Positions 8,775-16,574 of a DNA stretch of 64,000 bases are shown piece by piece. Both the position numbers and the translations under genes were made by a program. The notes under the pieces were generated by a model. That model did no database searches and had not been told where the DNA came from. It saw nothing but the letters and a program-made list of their open reading frames with translations. This stretch comes from Actinophytocola sp035634895 (GTDB taxonomy: Bacteria > Actinomycetota > Actinomycetes > Mycobacteriales > Pseudonocardiaceae): assembly GCF_035634895.1 (NCBI RefSeq), contig NZ_DASQCC010000230.1:24980-88979 (forward strand). Reading direction: 5' to 3'. Position 1 is the stretch's first letter. The number at the start of each line of letters is the position of its first letter.

Positions 8775-10163
8775 TCAGTACGCGAACACGGGGGCGGGCT
8801 CTTGCGCGTCCGCATCGGACTCCGGTGCCGGGTCGGGGGGCCCTGCCTTGGCGTACCGGTACATCAGCAGGCCGTCGATCACCGCGAGCACGCCGTAGAG
8901 GACGGTGAACACGATCAGCGAGGTCAGCACCGTGGCGGCGGAGACCGTGGGCGACACGCCGTCGGCCGTGGTCATCAGCCCGAACACCGCCCAGGGCTGG
9001 CGTCCCATCTCGGTGAAGATCCACCCCATGCTGTTGGCCAGCACCGGCAGCGCGAGCGAGGCGACCGCGGCGACGGCGAACCAGCGGGGCATGGTCCTTC
9101 GGCGCAGTACCCACAACCCGGCCAGTGACAGCAGGCCCATCAGCAGGCCGAACCCGATCATCAGCCGGAACGTCCAGTAGGTGACCGGGATGTTCGGCCG
9201 GTAGTCCCCCGGGCCGTACGCCTTCTCCTCGGCGGCCTGGATGTCGTTGATGCCCTCGACCGTGCCGTCGAAGTGACCGGTCGCCATGAACGACAGCACA
9301 CCGGGCACCCGCAGGCTCCACACCTCCTTCGACCCGTCGAGCGTGCCGATGGTGAACAACGAGAACGAGGCCGGGCTCACCGTGTCCCACAACGCCTCCG
9401 CGGCCGCCATCTTCATCGGCTGCTGCTCGGTCATCAGCCGCGCCTGCAGGTCGCCGCTGACCACCACGCCGACGCTCGCGACGAGCACCGTGACCAGCGC
9501 CGTCCTCAGCGAGGGACGGAACACCTCGTCGGCGGTGCCGCGGCGCAGCTGCCACGCGCTGATCCCGACCACGAAGATCCCGGCGATGACGAAACACGCG
9601 GTGATCGTGTGGAAGAACGCGCCGACCGCGGTCGAGTTGGTCAGCACGGCACCGAAGTCGGTGAGCTCCGCGCGGCCGGTGGTGCCGTTGACCCGGTAGC
9701 CGACCGGGTGCTGCATCCACGAGTTCGCCGCGAGGATGAAGTACGCGGACAGCAGCGTGCCGATCGCGGCGAGCCAGATCGTGGCCAGATGCACCCTCTT
9801 CGGCAGCCGGTCCCAGCCGAAGATCCACAGCCCGAGGAACGTGGACTCAAGGAAGAACGCCAGCAACCCCTCGATCGCGAGCGGCGCGCCGAAGATGTCC
9901 CCCACGAACCGGCTGTAGTCACTCCAGTTCATGCCGAACTGGAACTCCTGGACGATCCCGGTGACCACGCCCATCGCGAAGTTGATGAGGAACAGCTTGC
10001 CCCAGAACCTCGTCATCCGCCGGTACCGCTCGTTCCCGGTCCGCACCCACGCGGTCTGCATACCGGCGACCAGGAACGACAGGCCGATCGTCAACGGCAC
10101 GAAGATGAAGTGATACACGGTGGTGATGCCGAACTGCCACCGCGCGATGTCCAAGCCGTCCAT
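8775..10163 (-). CDS. cydA: Cytochrome bd quinol oxidase subunit I
   Basis: 462 residues; carries hemes b558, b595 and d, and the quinol site. Visible: ARWQFGITTVYHFIFVPLTIG with the conserved His of the first helix, AFFHTITACFVIAG (heme ligand His region) and the block TEMGRQPWAVFGLM, whose GRQPW is a CydA hallmark. The Q-loop is of the short type. The protein reduces O2 to water with high affinity in the cytoplasmic membrane. First gene of the cyd operon; a DosR-like palindrome lies 93-107 bp upstream of its start. Confidence 0.96.
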   Translation of the reverse strand: MDGLDIARWQFGITTVYHFIFVPLTIGLSFLVAGMQTAWVRTGNERYRRMTRFWGKLFLINFAMGVVTGIVQEFQFGMNWSDYSRFVGDIFGAPLAIEGLLAFFLESTFLGLWIFGWDRLPKRVHLATIWLAAIGTLLSAYFILAANSWMQHPVGYRVNGTTGRAELTDFGAVLTNSTAVGAFFHTITACFVIAGIFVVGISAWQLRRGTADEVFRPSLRTALVTVLVASVGVVVSGDLQARLMTEQQPMKMAAAEALWDTVSPASFSLFTIGTLDGSKEVWSLRVPGVLSFMATGHFDGTVEGINDIQAAEEKAYGPGDYRPNIPVTYWTFRLMIGFGLLMGLLSLAGLWVLRRRTMPRWFAVAAVASLALPVLANSMGWIFTEMGRQPWAVFGLMTTADGVSPTVSAATVLTSLIVFTVLYGVLAVIDGLLMYRYAKAGPPDPAPESDADAQEPAPVFAY

Positions 10164-10651
10164 CCGGTCTCCCCGGTACAGATGTGTCCGTTGTCGGTTG
10201 CCAGCATGCGGCCGCGCGATCTTGCCCGGTCAGTGCCGAAACGGCCGCGCGGACAGGGACCAAGGTCCTTCCGGACAAGGGCCGGTCGGCCACCCGGCCT
10301 GATCGGACCCGGTTCGCCGACACGAGCCGCGCGAGCCCCACGGCGGGGTTCACCCGATCGAACTATCGCGGTCCCAATCTCACCCAGATCGCGGTTTTAC
10401 ATCCAGGGAAACAACTGCGAAACAACGTGCATATATCGCTCACTCGGTTAGCGATTCACGACCCGGTACGGGGATTGCGCGCAAACACCGCGGCCGGCAA
10501 GCATGGGATGCGTTTCACAAATCCATGAACAGCGGGAAAAACTCGTAGCGCGGGACGCATGATGGTCCGCCAGCACGGTTTCGCCGGCGGAGACATTTGC
10601 AGACTATCGGCTTTACGAGTTTGTCAGCAGTAAAGAATCGAGGCTGGAGAA
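10164..10651. other. Intergenic promoter region between cydA (-) and the PLL-repeat gene (+)
   Basis: 488 bp without a convincing gene. The cydA-proximal part contains the DosR-like box. The half near the repeat gene is AT-richer (around 10380-10440 and 10600-10650), as expected for promoters. An exact transcription start cannot be assigned by eye. Confidence 0.6.
10255..10270 (-). promoter_or_regulatory. DosR/DevR-like box upstream of cydA
   Basis: AGGGACCAAGGTCCTT contains the perfect palindrome GGACCAAGGTCC and closely resembles GGGAC-N4-GTCCC hypoxia boxes. Read on the cydA strand it gives AAGGACCTTGG, identical to 11 bp at 528-538 before xfp. Its position about 100 bp before the start codon suits an activator site. 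Confidence 0.6.
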
Positions 10652-11758
10652 ATGACGGCATTCAGCTGTGTCCGCAGGCGGCTTCGAATACTCGCCGCGA
10701 CGTTAGTGTTCACCCTGTTCGCAGCGATCCTCACGACGACCAACTCGGCGACCGCCGAAACGACGGCGCCGGGAGCGGCTCCGCCCCCCGGCAGGCTGGA
10801 GGCGTTCGTCACCGGCAGCGACAGCGCGCTGTGGCACATCTGGCAGACCAGACCCAACAACGGCTGGTCCGGCTGGGCGTCCCTGGGCGGCCGGATCGAC
10901 CTGCTCGCGGTCGGTCGCAACGAGGACGGCCGCCTGGAGGCGTTCGCGCGCGGCACGGACGGCGCCCTCTGGCACATCTGGCAGACCAGGCCCAACGGCG
11001 GCTGGTCGAACTGGGCGTCGCTGGGCGGCCGGATCGACCGCCTCGACGTCGGCAGCAACCAGGACGGCCGGCTGGAGGTCTTCGCGCGCGGCACGGACGG
11101 CGCCCTCTGGCACATCTGGCAGACCAGGCCCAACGGCGGCTGGTCGAACTGGGCGTCGCTGGGCGGCTGGGTCGACCTGATCGACGTCGGCAGCAACCAG
11201 GACGGCCGGCTGGAGGTCTTCGCCCGCGGCAGGGACCGTGCCCTGTGGCACATCTGGCAGACCAGGCCCAACAACGGCTGGTCGAACTGGGCATCCCTCG
11301 GCGGCTGGATCGACCGCGTCGCGGTCGGCAGCAACCAGGACGGCCGCCTGGAGGTGTTCGCCCGCGGCAGCAACCAGGCCCTCTGGCACATCTGGCAGAC
11401 CAGGCCCAACAACGGCTGGTCGAACTGGGCATCGCTGGGCGGCTGGATCGACCTGGTCGACGTCGGCAGCAACCAGGACGGCCGGCTCGAGGTGTTCGCC
11501 CGCGGCAGCAACCAGGCGCTGTGGCACATCTGGCAGACCAGGCCCAACAACGGCTGGTCGGGCTGGGCGTCGCTGGGCGGCTGGATCGACCGGCTGAACG
11601 TCAACCGGAACGCGGACGGCCGGCTGGAGGTCTTCGCCCGCGGCAGCAACCAGGCCCTCTGGCACATCTGGCAGACCAGGCCCAACAACGGCTGGTCCGG
11701 CTGGGCATCCCTCGGTGGCTGGATCAACCTGCTGGCCTCCGGTCAGAACGCACTCTGA
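10652..11758 (+). CDS. Secreted seven-repeat PLL/tectonin-like beta-propeller protein
   Basis: 368 residues. Residues 1-35 form a signal peptide: basic CVRRRLR, a hydrophobic stretch, and a cleavage site after SATA. From residue 47 to the end there are exactly seven 46-residue repeats of the form GRLEVFARGSNQALWHIWQ, then TRPNNGWSNWASLGGWID, then a variable tail ending GSNQD. The repeat signature (LWHIWQ, GWSxWASLGG) matches the PLL/tectonin-like propeller lectins of bacteria. Seven blades would close one propeller. Such proteins bind glycans, but no ligand can be named here. There is no catalytic domain or cell-wall anchor. It is preceded by AT-rich DNA and followed by a strong terminator, so it is probably monocistronic. 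The repeats are nearly identical, which points to recent expansion or homogenisation. Confidence 0.8.
   Translation: MTAFSCVRRRLRILAATLVFTLFAAILTTTNSATAETTAPGAAPPPGRLEAFVTGSDSALWHIWQTRPNNGWSGWASLGGRIDLLAVGRNEDGRLEAFARGTDGALWHIWQTRPNGGWSNWASLGGRIDRLDVGSNQDGRLEVFARGTDGALWHIWQTRPNGGWSNWASLGGWVDLIDVGSNQDGRLEVFARGRDRALWHIWQTRPNNGWSNWASLGGWIDRVAVGSNQDGRLEVFARGSNQALWHIWQTRPNNGWSNWASLGGWIDLVDVGSNQDGRLEVFARGSNQALWHIWQTRPNNGWSGWASLGGWIDRLNVNRNADGRLEVFARGSNQALWHIWQTRPNNGWSGWASLGGWINLLASGQNAL
10790..11755 (+). repeat. Seven in-frame tandem repeats of 138 bp
   Basis: Each unit begins GGCCGGCTGGAGGT or a close variant and contains GGCACATCTGGCAGACCAG in identical or near-identical form. Units follow without spacers and encode the seven 46-residue blades. 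Units 4-7 are especially alike at the DNA level. Near-identity makes the tract prone to unequal recombination and to assembly collapse. Confidence 0.9.
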
Positions 11759-11772
11759 CCGCCCCGTAGGGA

Positions 11773-11810
11773 CGTCGCGGGGAGTGTCGCCTTCGGACCT
11801 CCCCGCGACG
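11773..11810. terminator. Terminator hairpin after the PLL-repeat gene
   Basis: CGTCGCGGGGAG (11773-11784) and CTCCCCGCGACG (11799-11810) form a perfect 12-bp stem with a 14-nt loop. It lies between convergent genes and may end both transcripts. Confidence 0.8.
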
Positions 11811-11867
11811 CCGCGTGTACCGGGAAGCGGTCCCGTCGCGGGACGCCGGCCCGGCCGGTCGGATCAG

Positions 11868-14396
11868 TCAGATCAGCCCGTACTGCCGTCCCGCCGCGAC
11901 GGCGGCGCGGCGGGACCTGACGTCGAGCTTGCGGTAGAGGTGGCGTAGGTGGGTCTTCACCGTGTTCGGCGACACGGACAGCTGGACCGCGATCTCCTCG
12001 ACGGTGGCGAGGGTGGGCAGCTCGCGGAGGAGCTCCACCTCCCGCTCCGTCAGTTCCAGCGTGCCGCCCGGCGGCTGGGCGACGAGCGTGAGCAGCTCCT
12101 CGAGAAAGCCGTCCAACCGTCCCGACCTGCCCACCTGGGCCAGGATCAGCCGCCGCAGCTCCACGCCGCCGTTGCGGAACGGCCGGACCGTCCGGCCCGG
12201 TTCCGCGATCTCCGCGGCGGCACGCAGCTGTGTCGCGGCCTGCTCCTGGTCACCGGCCCGTGCCGCGAGCACGGCACTGAGCAACCACGCCTCGATGATC
12301 GTCGTGGCGAAGTAGGACCGCACGGCCTGGTTGGTGATCTGCTCCAGCAGCGGCTGGGCGACGCGAACCTGGTCGTGCTGGAGACGGTCGTGCACCCGCA
12401 ACAACAGGCTCTCCCCCACGGTGCCGAGCGACGCGACGGCCACGCGGAAGATCTCCGCCGCCCAGCCGAGGCGACCGACACGCAACGCCAGGTCGTGTTC
12501 CAGCAGTGCCTCGTGCGCCACCACCACCGGCGGCAGGCCGTTGCCGTGGCTCAACCGCTTGCGGTGGCCACGCAGCCGGTCCAGTGCGGCGGCCACGTCG
12601 CCACCCGTGTCGACGTCGACCGCCGCCGCCAGCGCCATCGTCCACAGTTCCGCGGCCGGGTAGCCGGCCTTCGGGAAGGCGGCCAACGCGCGCGACACGC
12701 ACCGCCTCGCCTCCACGTGGTCCACGAGGTGGTAGGCCACCCAACCCGCGAGGCAGTACCCGAACGCACGGCCGTGCACGTCCGGCAGCTTCTCGGCCTG
12801 TTCGATCGCGTCCCTGGCGAGCCGCTGGGCGGTCGGCAGGTCGCCGCGGAAGAACGCCACCCCGCCGAGATAGCTCCAGCAGTGCACGAGCGCGACGCGG
12901 TGCCGGCTCTTGACGGCAATGCTCTCCGCCTGCCGGAGGTAACGCTCCGCGTCGGGCAGACCGAGCCAGAAGGACGCCGTGCCGCTGTTGAGCAACGTCA
13001 GCGAAGGCAGCGCCCAACCGGACATGGCGGCGATCCGCGCCCGGAGCCGGTTCAGCTCGTACACCGACGCCGGGCTGAACCCCTGCAGGAACGTCCGCGC
13101 GACGGTCTCCAGATCACGCACGGCCTGCGTTCCGCCCGCGACCGCGTCGGCGAGTCCGGGCAGCTGTCTCCTACCCGCGACGCAGTCGCCGCCCACCAGC
13201 TCCGCGAGGACGCCGACAAGCCTGACCTCGGGAGTGCCAGCCGGTTCGGCGGGCAGCGCCTCGATGAGCTCCCGCACGATCGCGAGCTCACCCCGCAGCA
13301 CCAGTTCCGGTCCGTACCTGACGACCATGCGGGTGATGAGCCCGAGGTTCCTGCTGCGGACGGCGTGCCAGGCCGCCGCGGCGAGGTCGTTGTCGCCCTC
13401 GGCCGACCACCGGGCGGTGATCCGGTGGAGCCTGTGGAGCTTCTGCGGTACCTGGCGCATCACGTTCAGCAGGTGTGCGCGCACAAACGGATGCTGGCGG
13501 TAGCTCAGTCCTTCGGCGCGGATCACCAGCAGGTCGCTGCGTGCCAGTTCGGCGAGCAGTTCGGGAGCGTTGGCGTTGTCCGTCAGCCTGCCCGCCAGGT
13601 CGGCGTCGAACCGCTCCGCCACGCTGGTGCAGCGCAGCAGCTGCCGCTGCTCGGCGGTCAGCACGTCGAGCACCTCGTTCTCGAGGTAGTCACCAACCGT
13701 GCGGAGCGCGCCCGGGACGTTCGCCAGCACCGTGTCGGGGTCACGGACGTCGCTGATCGCCGTCGCCGCCATCCGCACCGCCACCGGCCATCCTTCGGTC
13801 AGGCGGAACAGCGTGTCCATCTGGTCCCTGGTGGCCGTCACGCCGAGCGCGAGGGCGAGCTGCGCGGTCTCGTCCTTGGTGAGGGCGAGGTCGGCCGCCC
13901 CGATCTCCCGGAGCAGACCGCTGACCCGCAGGCGGTGCAGGCCGAGTACCCGCTCGGCGCGGGTGCACAGGACCAGCCGCAGACCGCGAGGCTGCCAGGT
14001 GACCAACTGCTCTAGCGCGCCGAGCGTCTCCGGTCTGCGAAGGTGGTCGAGGTTGTCGAGCACCAGCCAGACCGGCTGGCCGTCGCCCGCCAGGTCCTCG
14101 ACCGTGGTCACGCGGCCGCCGTGCCGCGGGCCGGCCGCGGGATCACTCCCCGCGACGCGGCGAACCGCCGCGTCCATCTCCCGCCGAAGCACCGCGGGGT
14201 CGTCGTCGGCGGGCTCGAGACTGAGCCAGGCCACGGTCGGCCACACCTCTGCCGCCCGCCGTCGCCGCGCCCATTCCGCGACCGTGGTCGTCTTGCCGAA
14301 ACCGGCAGGCGCGGACACCACGGTCACGAGTATCTCGTCGTCCGGCAACGTCGGCAGCCGTTCGATGGCACGGCTGGATATCGGCTCGTCAATCAC
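11868..14396 (-). CDS. LAL/MalT-type LuxR-family transcriptional regulator
   Basis: 842 residues. An N-terminal STAND ATPase carries Walker A SAPAGFGKTT (about 28-37) and a Walker B-like VWLVLDNLDHL. A long helical TPR-like middle follows, and then a C-terminal LuxR HTH (LTEREVELLRELPTL through NTVKTHLRHLYRKLDV). The family uses nucleotide and ligand-gated oligomerisation to activate promoters. The GTG at 14396 is the usable start; no strong SD is seen. It is a clear paralog of the regulator at 20494-23130: the two share blocks such as YRQHxFVRAHLL and GPELxLRG and nearly the same HTH. It points away from that paralog, and the two flank the island at 14.5-20.0 kb. Confidence 0.92.
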   Translation of the reverse strand: MIDEPISSRAIERLPTLPDDEILVTVVSAPAGFGKTTTVAEWARRRRAAEVWPTVAWLSLEPADDDPAVLRREMDAAVRRVAGSDPAAGPRHGGRVTTVEDLAGDGQPVWLVLDNLDHLRRPETLGALEQLVTWQPRGLRLVLCTRAERVLGLHRLRVSGLLREIGAADLALTKDETAQLALALGVTATRDQMDTLFRLTEGWPVAVRMAATAISDVRDPDTVLANVPGALRTVGDYLENEVLDVLTAEQRQLLRCTSVAERFDADLAGRLTDNANAPELLAELARSDLLVIRAEGLSYRQHPFVRAHLLNVMRQVPQKLHRLHRITARWSAEGDNDLAAAAWHAVRSRNLGLITRMVVRYGPELVLRGELAIVRELIEALPAEPAGTPEVRLVGVLAELVGGDCVAGRRQLPGLADAVAGGTQAVRDLETVARTFLQGFSPASVYELNRLRARIAAMSGWALPSLTLLNSGTASFWLGLPDAERYLRQAESIAVKSRHRVALVHCWSYLGGVAFFRGDLPTAQRLARDAIEQAEKLPDVHGRAFGYCLAGWVAYHLVDHVEARRCVSRALAAFPKAGYPAAELWTMALAAAVDVDTGGDVAAALDRLRGHRKRLSHGNGLPPVVVAHEALLEHDLALRVGRLGWAAEIFRVAVASLGTVGESLLLRVHDRLQHDQVRVAQPLLEQITNQAVRSYFATTIIEAWLLSAVLAARAGDQEQAATQLRAAAEIAEPGRTVRPFRNGGVELRRLILAQVGRSGRLDGFLEELLTLVAQPPGGTLELTEREVELLRELPTLATVEEIAVQLSVSPNTVKTHLRHLYRKLDVRSRRAAVAAGRQYGLI

Positions 14397-14575
14397 GGCG
14401 AGGTGGCGAAGGGGCTGATTTCGACATGTTGAACTGGGAGTTTACCGACACATTCGCCGGGAGGACGGGATCTGGCGACGGCTCACACGTTTCGGGTGAG
14501 TACACGCTCGCCGGCCATGGCTCGTGCGGGGTCACCGTCCCCGGGTGGAGGCAGTACCCCGGAGACGGTGACGTC

Positions 14576-15007
14576 TCATGCCGGACGCCAGTGCTCGGCA
14601 CCGGCTCGCAACCGTGGGGACTCCGGTGACGGCATCCGCACCGGCCAGGTCGGTTGGGGCCATGCCAAGGGTTCCCCCACATTACCGCCGTCCGGGTCGA
14701 CGTGGCGCAGCGCGTGCCGCGGCGCACCGTCGAGGCCGAGGAGCAGCTCCCGCGCCAGCTCGTTGACCAGCCGGACCAACCGCGGCGACGAGCGGACCAC
14801 GATCAGCTCGTGCAGTACGTCGATCTTGGCGATGAGCCACCGGTAGGTCTGCGCGAGATGGCTGGGTACCGCGGGTGGATAACGCCGGAGCATCCTCGAC
14901 AGGTACGCCAGTTGGTTCGCCATCGCGTCACCGTTGCCGGTCATGGCCAGTTCCGCCAGGGCCGCGCGGATGGCGTCAACCACGGAGGGGGCGCGATGTT
15001 CGAGCAC
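14576..15007 (-). CDS. Hypothetical 143-aa helical protein coupled to a sigma factor
   Basis: I do not recognise the family. The GTG at 15007 is chosen because AGGAAAAGG lies 7 bases before it, just after the sigma-factor stop at 15024. Coding character is good, with nearly all third positions G/C. The first 100 residues look helical (for example AIRAALAELAMTG, ANQLAYLSRMLRRY, LVRLVNELARELLLGL). The tail is rich in Pro, Trp and Arg. No Cys pair, TM segment or signal peptide is seen. As third gene of the GAF-ANTAR / sigma / ORF operon it could be a partner or regulator of the sigma factor (an anti-sigma role is only a guess). Confidence 0.6.
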   Translation of the reverse strand: MLEHRAPSVVDAIRAALAELAMTGNGDAMANQLAYLSRMLRRYPPAVPSHLAQTYRWLIAKIDVLHELIVVRSSPRLVRLVNELARELLLGLDGAPRHALRHVDPDGGNVGEPLAWPQPTWPVRMPSPESPRLRAGAEHWRPA

Positions 15008-15023
15008 TGTCCAACCTTTTCCT

Positions 15024-15725
15024 TCAGGACTCCACCAGCAGCGCGAGCCGTCTGCGAAGCCGGTCGACGGCCTGGCCACGCAGCTGGGAGATACGGGAGG
15101 GGGTGACCCCGAGGTCGACCGCGATACGCGCCATGGGCCGCTCGCACACGAAGTACTCGACCACGACGGTCCGCATGGATCGGGGCAGTGCGTTGATCCC
15201 GTCCCACAGCTTGTCGGCGAACTCGCGCCGCAGCACGTGTTCCTCCGGGCCGGGTTCGCTGTCGGGCAGCAGGTTCGCCACCGTGTCCAGGCCGATGTCC
15301 TGCAGGTGGACCGGGTTGCCGCAGCGCGCGATCTGGACCGCGGTGGCCATCTGCTTCGGCGAGAGGCCGACGAACAACCCGAGCTCGATCATGGTCGGGG
15401 GGCGGCCCAGCGCGGCGACCAGCTCCGTGTGGCCGGTACGCATGAGGTTGAGGCGCCGGCGAGCGGTCCGGCTGGGCCCCTCCACGGCTCGCACCTCGTT
15501 CATCAGGGCACCGCGTATCCGGGCCGAGGCGTACTGGTCGAACGGCTCACGCCCCGTCGGGTCGAACGCGCGGGCCGCGCACACGAGGGCGAGAAGACCG
15601 GTGGACACCAGCTCGTCCCATTCCACGGACTGCGAGCTGGCGTCCGGCAGTTCCTGAACGTGTTGGTGCACCAGAGGAATGTGCTCGCTTATCAGCTCGG
15701 CCGTCGCCGAGGCAGGCGCGGTCAT
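15024..15725 (-). CDS. RNA polymerase sigma factor of the FliA/WhiG type
   Basis: 233 residues, sigma-70 family group 3. Region 2 includes WDELVSTGLLALVCAARAFDP and FDQYASARIRGALMNEVR, typical of FliA/WhiG/SigB-like factors. Region 3 has LGRPPTMIELGLFVGLS. Region 4 ends in the HTH MARIAVDLGVTPSRISQLRG followed by a basic helix. The ATG at 15725 overlaps the stop of the GAF-ANTAR gene (ATGA), so the two are translationally coupled. The alternative sigma factor would direct RNA polymerase to a special promoter set; the targets are unknown. WhiG itself is a sporulation factor, but this one sits beside an ANTAR protein and not in a flagellar or whi context, so orthology is not claimed. Confidence 0.9.
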   Translation of the reverse strand: MTAPASATAELISEHIPLVHQHVQELPDASSQSVEWDELVSTGLLALVCAARAFDPTGREPFDQYASARIRGALMNEVRAVEGPSRTARRRLNLMRTGHTELVAALGRPPTMIELGLFVGLSPKQMATAVQIARCGNPVHLQDIGLDTVANLLPDSEPGPEEHVLRREFADKLWDGINALPRSMRTVVVEYFVCERPMARIAVDLGVTPSRISQLRGQAVDRLRRRLALLVES

Positions 15726-16399
15726 CCACTCCGCTCCCTCGGCCCGGTCTGGAACGGCATGGCGATCTCGGCGACCATCGGCGAGTTCTCGATGATCGCC
15801 TTGGCGACGTGGTCGAGCCGGATCCGGTCGTGCCGGGCGAACCGGCGCATCATCTCGAACGCGCTACCCAGGGCGAGCCCGTGCCGCTCGGCGAGGATGC
15901 CCTTCGCCTGCTCGATCATGATCCGCGAGCGCAGCGCCGTCTGCAGCTGGCGAGCGAGCCGTTCGGCACCGAGGAGGGCGCGATGCTCCACCAGCACGTT
16001 AGCGGCCAGCGCGGCGATCGCCCGCGGGATGACGAGGTCGTCCGCGAACCGCTCGGGCCGACGGCCGAAGAGGACGAGCGCACCGAGCGTCTCGACGCCC
16101 TGTCGCAGCGGAATTATCCGCATGGCAGGGAAACCCGCGTCGTTCGCGGCCAGCCGGAGGTCGTTGTCCGACACGTCGAGTGGCAGCTGGGCGGCCTCGC
16201 TGGTCGCGGCGACCCTGACCGGCTTGCCGTCCTCACCGACGAGCATGACCGCGGCCGCCTCGGCGGAGGACAACGCGACCGAACGGCGCGCGAGCCTGTC
16301 CATGTACCGCGCCTCACCGACCGGGCCGCGATCCATGTTCGACAGATCGCTGACGGCGGCGACGATTTCGTCCTCCCGGCGCGCGATGTTCGTTGTCAC
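15722..16399 (-). CDS. GAF and ANTAR domain protein (RNA-binding antiterminator type)
   Basis: 225 residues. The GAF domain (about 30-150) includes EAAAVMLVGEDGKP, IIPLRQGVETLGALVLFG and a helical exit. The C-terminal ANTAR domain (about 160-215) has LQTALRSRIMIEQAKGILAE and FEMMRRFARHDRIRLDHVAKAI. ANTAR proteins bind paired hairpins in nascent RNA and prevent termination; the GAF domain would sense a ligand or redox state. The GTG at 16399 follows AGGAGGG by about 10 bases. It is the first gene of a coupled operon with a FliA/WhiG-type sigma factor, an arrangement that could link antitermination with promoter choice. Confidence 0.9.
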   Translation of the reverse strand: MTTNIARREDEIVAAVSDLSNMDRGPVGEARYMDRLARRSVALSSAEAAAVMLVGEDGKPVRVAATSEAAQLPLDVSDNDLRLAANDAGFPAMRIIPLRQGVETLGALVLFGRRPERFADDLVIPRAIAALAANVLVEHRALLGAERLARQLQTALRSRIMIEQAKGILAERHGLALGSAFEMMRRFARHDRIRLDHVAKAIIENSPMVAEIAMPFQTGPRERSG

Positions 16400-16574
16400 T
16401 CTTGGTCATCCCTCCTCTGGTCCCACTATCACGGCAGGCAGCGAAGTGTTCAGGCCGAAATGACTCCAATCGCCTGCTGCGGGTGAGGTACCGAGCAGTG
16501 GTGACGGTGTCCGTCCGGTGAGCCAGCACCGATGCCGCCGGCAACGGATGGGTGCCTGGCCGCGCCGGTGCCCG

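Noticed and set aside
10624..11727. Minus-strand open frame covering the seven-repeat gene
   Set aside because: It mirrors the tandem repeat. The plus frame has a signal peptide, RBS-proximal start and a known repeat motif.
10790..11755. Regular repeats considered as a CRISPR array
   Set aside because: Units are 138 bp, contiguous without spacers, and in frame with a coding gene.
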